The notes under the pieces were generated by a model. It was not told where the DNA came from and did not search any database. It was given only the letters and a program-made list of their open reading frames with translations. Positions 7,308 to 11,032 of a stretch of DNA of 11,032 nucleotides are shown here, piece after piece. The first letter of the stretch is position 1, and every line of letters begins with the position of its first letter. The stretch lies in assembly GCA_003024985.2 (NCBI GenBank), contig PXIH01S0001648.1; one strand, given 5' to 3'. Both the position numbers and the translations under genes were made by a program. This stretch comes from Euperipatoides rowelli (taxonomy: Eukaryota > Onychophora > Udeonychophora > Euonychophora > Peripatopsidae).

Positions 7308-7321
7308 GTTGCCATGGAAAC
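7308..7321. promoter_or_regulatory. RFX X-box-like palindrome
   Basis: GTTGCCATGGAAAC matches the X-box palindrome GTTGCCATGGCAAC at 13 of 14 bases. RFX proteins bind such sites, for example at cilium genes. Here it lies 123 bp inside the putative TTAA element, not beside a recognisable gene, so it may be a transposon-borne site with or without a host function. Confidence 0.4.
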
Positions 7322-7900
7322 AACCACCATATTGGTTTTTAAAATAGTCATTTTGCTCCATTTTGAATGGAATAATTACAGATCATAGAAACTTGGAATA
7401 AAGTTTTATCTACTCTTAAATGTCTATATTAGTATGCAATGTTAGCATCAACAAGAGATAAGTACACTTTTACAATTTTTCGAAATTTATTCTTTAAATC
7501 ATATATAACCTAAAAATGTATTTAAATGCTTCAAACTTTCTTATTGCATTCTTTGATTTATACTTTACCACCTGTACCCAAAGTTTCGGATCAATATCTC
7601 TTTCACAGGCAAAATATCGAAATAGCAACTTTCAAAATTTGTTAAAATTCAATTTTGAGATATTTCAATTTAAACATTTATTTAAATTTTACGTATGCTT
7701 GTAGCCATTGCTGACTCAAGTGGCAGTACTAAAATCTCTAGAGCATTTCTCATTAGTAAATATTTATTAATTATACATTTTTTTAAATTTTTTTTGTTCC
7801 AAATTTATGAAGAGTACTCCTCTTTTTAATAATTCTTCGTCTTTTTTTGGCACAGACAGACGAAGCGTCGGAATCTGCCATTTTGTTTACAGTTTGTTCA

Positions 7901-7908
7901 TGACGTAA
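7901..7908 (+). promoter_or_regulatory. CRE/bZIP-like site TGACGTAA
   Basis: TGACGTAA is a cAMP-response-element/PAR-bZIP type octamer. It sits in a slightly less AT-rich patch (about 7848-7910) inside the putative TTAA element. An 8-bp match is weak evidence by itself. Confidence 0.25.
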
Positions 7909-8399
7909 CCAAAAATCACATTATTTCTTGTAAGCAAATTAGCACTCGAATTGTATATTTAGAAACATCATTATGACATCAGATTTAAATACCCTATGAA
8001 TGTAAACGTTGTCTTCAAGGAAACATCACTCTAATTATATGACATAAACCACACTTTTTTTAAACGTCAGAATATAAATTCTTACTTTTACCGATAGAGG
8101 GAGAATTGTTTAAAAAAATATAAATGGCAGCTTCCATATAAAAAAAACGCGGTCTTTCTACCGTAACAAAAATACGCATTTTAAGGCTGGTTTTTCTCAG
8201 ATTTTTCTTTTTTTTTCTTCTTAAAAATTAAAAGGTAGGGTTAACAAAATCAATCATTTTACACCTATTTAGAATTATTTAGGCAATAAGTTTGGTACCA
8301 TTTTTTTAGAATAGAACAAAGCATTTAAAAAGGATTAAAACCCAAAACATAATTTTTTAAGTATTAATTGCTATAACAGACCCGTATACCCCCTTAAAC

Positions 8400-9075
8400 T
8401 TGCAAACATAACTTTGTCTCAAACATATAATATATTATACAATAAAAATTACTTTGATATAATATCAATTAATAATATTTTAGAGTTAACATTTTAGTTT
8501 GTAGACGCATAAGCCTTCTACAAAATTAATAGTTTGTAAAAAGACGCAAGTCTTTTTTTTATACGGTAATTGATAAATAAACTTTTTTTTTTATAATTGA
8601 TACATAAACTAACAGAAAATTGCCTTTAATATCCATTATCTTTAAATGTTACAATTTCTCAAACAATAATATTGCGATTAGGATTATCTATTTGATATGT
8701 TCTGAAAAAAAAAATATTCAAGCTAAAAGGAATCATACCAAAGAAATAGACCTAATGAAGTTTTTATTTACTTATCTGTATTCTATTTTTGAGCTGAAAA
8801 AAAATACTTTAAAGTCATGAATGAAACATCTATACGATTACAGCACCATATCGATTAATGCCATTTTATAATGTGCGTAACGTTTGAAGACAAAATTTAA
8901 AAACATAAGCTAATTGAATCGCTTTTCGATAATGCAAACTACCACTGCTCTTTCATTCTGTGTAGTCACAAGCTATGATTGAAACAAATTCAAATGTACT
9001 TTAATAGCNTTCACATGCACATTGACTAGAGCCCAACAGTCAAAAATAATGTCTAGGTGCGTATGAAAATAATAC
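8400..9075. other. AT-rich non-coding stretch with short duplications
   Basis: No gene recognised. A 15-bp palindrome TTGATAT-A-ATATCAA occupies 8454-8468. Direct repeats occur at 8495-8549 and 8551-8610 (separate entry). Base 9009 is ambiguous. The plus-strand open frame at 8620-8820 is A/T-rich and has no recognisable features. Confidence 0.5.
8495..8610. repeat. Two adjacent pairs of short tandem-like repeats
   Basis: TAGTTTGTA followed by GACGCA-AAG-like sequence occurs at 8495-8513 and again at 8530-8549, 35 bp apart. Immediately after, a T-run plus ATA plus ATTGATAAATAAACT (about 8551-8582) is repeated as ATTGATACATAAACT (to 8610). The second pair differs by one base in the core and by a CGGTA insertion. 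Local replication slippage explains both. Confidence 0.5.
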
Positions 9076-9339
9076 TTAAGGGACTATAGATGTTGATCCT
9101 AAACAGACAGGTGTTGTCAGTATGGTATCCAAATTATACGTGCCGCCTCCAATTTCACATTCCAGAATAGAAAAAAGTAGCATAGTTATGTAACACTCGT
9201 CCTGCGTGTCACCAAAAACATAGACATTTTTTTTATTCAACACGTGTTTCCACGAGCAAGTAATTGCAAGTGTGGTGACAGATTTAATGTCCATCAACCG
9301 TGACATTTTTTCACTTTGCAAATTTGTAACATTAAACAT
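9076..9339 (-). CDS. Unassigned 87-codon open reading frame
   Basis: The frame starts with ATG at 9339 and has an in-frame TAA three codons upstream, so it is self-contained. Its composition is less biased than that of the other short frames: it contains four Cys, an evenly mixed set of residues, and segments such as CSWKHVL and ECEIGGGTYNL. No signal peptide, membrane segment or known motif was recognised. It could be chance, an exon of an unseen gene, or a decayed element. No polyadenylation or splice signals clearly support transcription. I do not assign a function. Confidence 0.15.
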   Translation of the reverse strand: MFNVTNLQSEKMSRLMDIKSVTTLAITCSWKHVLNKKNVYVFGDTQDECYITMLLFSILECEIGGGTYNLDTILTTPVCLGSTSIVP

Positions 9340-9411
9340 TTTAATAAATTAAGAATAGCATTTTTTTTCTCTCTTTCAAGTGTTTATACTTAATTTTTTC
9401 AAAATGGAGGT

Positions 9412-9827
9412 TAATTTGATATCACAAGTTATATTTTAAAACATCTGGCTTCTAATTTGGTGTCCTAACAGCCGCTATAGGCCTATATTGGCTAGCCACT
9501 ATATGGTCCATATGGAAATTTATATTAATTAAACTACCATTTATCGGATAATCTAGCTACAAAACAAAAATGAAGCACGGAAATTATTTTTATTTGTAGC
9601 CTACATTATTTAATACCACAGTATGTACTGTGAGAAAATTTTATAAATTGATTTATTACTTTAGTATTTAATTGTTAAAATTATTAACTTAATGGGTAAT
9701 AACTTCTTTTTCAAAAAACATCTCAATACACAATCTTTTAGCATGTACACTTTTCTAAATTCATTTTGTTTTGATCAGAAATACAGCCACACCCGTGAAA
9801 GTAACCTACTCACGGTATTACGGGCTA
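9412..9827. repeat. Tandem duplication, unit 1 (416 bp)
   Basis: The unit starts at the TAATTTGATATCAC boundary and is repeated immediately downstream. Manual alignment to unit 2 gives about 12 substitutions and one 1-bp indel in 416 bp, about 97% identity. The unit contains an 8-bp palindrome TAGGCCTA at 9478-9485, a 10-bp palindrome TGGCTAGCCA at 9489-9498, and an imperfect hairpin near its right end (CCCGTGA...TCACGG). No coding frame or terminal inverted repeat was found. Confidence 0.9.
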
Positions 9828-10246
9828 TAATTTGATATCACAAGTTATATTTTAAAACATTTGGCTTCTAATTTGGTGTCCTAACATCCGAAATAGGCCT
9901 ATATTGGCTAGCCACTATATGGTCCATATGGAAATTTATATTAATTAAACTACCATTTGTCGGATAATCTAGCTACAAAACAAAAATGAAGCACGGAAAT
10001 TATTTTTATTTGTAGCCTACATTATTAAATACCACACTATGTACTGTGAGAAAATTTTATAAATTGATTTATTACTGTAGTATTTAATTGTTAAAATTAT
10101 TAACTTAATGGGTAATAACTTCTTTTTCAAAAAACATCTCAATACACAATCTTTTAGCATGTTCACTTTTCTAAATTCATTTTCTTTCGATCAGAAAATA
10201 CAGCCACACCTGTGAAAGTAACCTACTCACGGTATTACGGGCTATA
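9828..10246. repeat. Tandem duplication, unit 2 (about 417 bp)
   Basis: Second copy of the unit at 9412-9827, in direct orientation and head-to-tail. Differences cluster slightly around the palindromic segment near 9470-9478 of unit 1 (three changes within about ten bases) and near the right end. The sequence after 10246 does not continue the repeat, so only two copies are present in this assembly. Confidence 0.9.
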
Positions 10247-11032
10247 CAGTATACCAACCAAGTTAAGAACAAAACACTATGGCTAGCATATTCACTGTTA
10301 TAGATTAAACATAGAAATATAAAGTTCTATTATATTATTTTATTATTTTCTATATTATGTGATTATTATATTTTATAAAATTAACGAACAAAGCTCTTAG
10401 CTTTATTCTAATGCTTCAATAAATTCTGTAAATTAAAGATTTTGTCTTAAAAAAATGTTTAACTGCCACTTTTCTCATAGAGATGTAGGTTAATCAACAT
10501 ATTGTTTGAGAGAGAGAATTTAATTGATAAGCCAATAAGATCTTGAAACCAATATTCAATAAATTGATTAGTAGCAGTTTTGAACTTCTGAAAAGCAGAA
10601 ATATTCATGATTTTTTTTAAGTAGAAAATCATCTGCATTTTTTTCTTTTTAAAATATTTTTTTAATACTGTATATTTAAGAGTCCTATAAATGATGAGGT
10701 GAAAAATATAACCAATTTTCTATATTACAGATTATAATAATGCAATTCCTTGTAGATTACTGGAGAGACAAATTAAACATGTATTATAAACAAAAACAAA
10801 AGAAATCAAAAGATATTGTTTTCTTTTGATTCATGTATGATTTCCATCATTCATTTTAGAAAATTAGGAAATTCTATTAGGTTATCATATTTTAAAAGTA
10901 AAATAAACAAAAGAGGATGATACTCTCCAGTATGCCAGCTAGCCATATCAGTTAATAAACCATCCTCTAGGTGTGTGAAAAATAAGCTGATTTGTTGATA
11001 TCTCTCAACCAGAGATCGCGTTAACGCATCTA
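10247..11032. other. AT-rich non-coding stretch, no gene recognised
   Basis: No coding similarity or RNA gene was seen. A small inverted repeat AGAGGATG (10912-10919) / CATCCTCT (10961-10968) lies near the right end, where base composition becomes less AT-rich, as at the left end of the window. Confidence 0.5.

Larger units (their letters stand above)
7181..8397. mobile_element. Putative non-autonomous DNA transposon with TTAA target-site duplication
   Basis: TTAA at 7181-7184 is followed by GGGGTATCCTGGTCTG. TTAA at 8394-8397 is preceded by CAGACCCGTATACCCCC, whose reverse complement is GGGGGTATACGGGTCTG. The two ends match with two substitutions and one inserted G over about 17 bp. TTAA duplication is a hallmark of the piggyBac and Kolobok groups and of some Sola elements. 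The 1.2 kb interior carries no transposase-like open frame, so it would depend on enzyme made elsewhere. The family cannot be fixed from ends alone. Confidence 0.65.

Noticed and set aside
8089-8104. CCGATAGAGGGAG as a second CTCF-like site
   Set aside because: It differs from the core at several fixed positions, including the GGC block, so it is not better than expected by chance.
1-11032. CRISPR array, tRNA, rRNA, phage or bacterial defence system
   Set aside because: No regularly spaced repeats with spacers, no recognisable tRNA boxes, and no bacterial-style gene packing are present on either strand.

Overview
The window looks like AT-rich, mostly non-coding DNA from a eukaryotic nuclear genome, most likely an invertebrate animal. 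Reasons: long stretches without a credible gene, decayed LTR-retrotransposon remains, a DNA-transposon-like element with terminal inverted repeats, a recent tandem duplication, several long C/G homopolymers, and no operon-like arrangement. The species cannot be named from the sequence. Three isolated ambiguous bases (798, 2972, 9009) suggest assembled shotgun data. No intact host gene, tRNA, rRNA or CRISPR array was recognised.

The only clearly protein-derived sequence lies at about 1540-3540, all on the minus strand. Read in that direction it begins with the end of a Ty3/Gypsy-type pol: reverse transcriptase C-terminal part, RNase H with an internal deletion, then integrase zinc-binding and DDE core regions. 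It then passes directly into a fragment that looks like Ty1/Copia-type gag plus protease: a Gag segment, a perfect CCHC zinc knuckle, and a W..DSAC..HMT protease motif. Both pieces are broken by stops and frameshifts. A gag-protease segment downstream of a Gypsy integrase is the wrong order for one element, so this is probably two nested or adjoining remnants.

The other regions are as follows. Positions 1-180 are less AT-rich and contain an inverted repeat (100-113 / 151-164). About 3545-7180 is AT-rich DNA with small palindromes, poly-C runs, a CTCF-like motif at 3665-3678 and a degenerate AAGTGYGCC motif cluster at 6757-6879. Positions 7181-8397 look like a roughly 1.2 kb non-autonomous DNA transposon flanked by TTAA on both sides, carrying an RFX X-box-like palindrome and a CRE-like site. 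Positions 9412-10246 are two tandem copies of a 416-417 bp unit, about 97% identical by manual alignment. The rest shows nothing recognisable.

The genes do not form a working system: the window is best read as intergenic or intronic sequence shaped by transposable elements. I found no convincing new biological system. The most interesting items are the Gypsy/Copia mosaic, the TTAA-flanked element with its embedded regulatory-like motifs, and the young tandem duplication.
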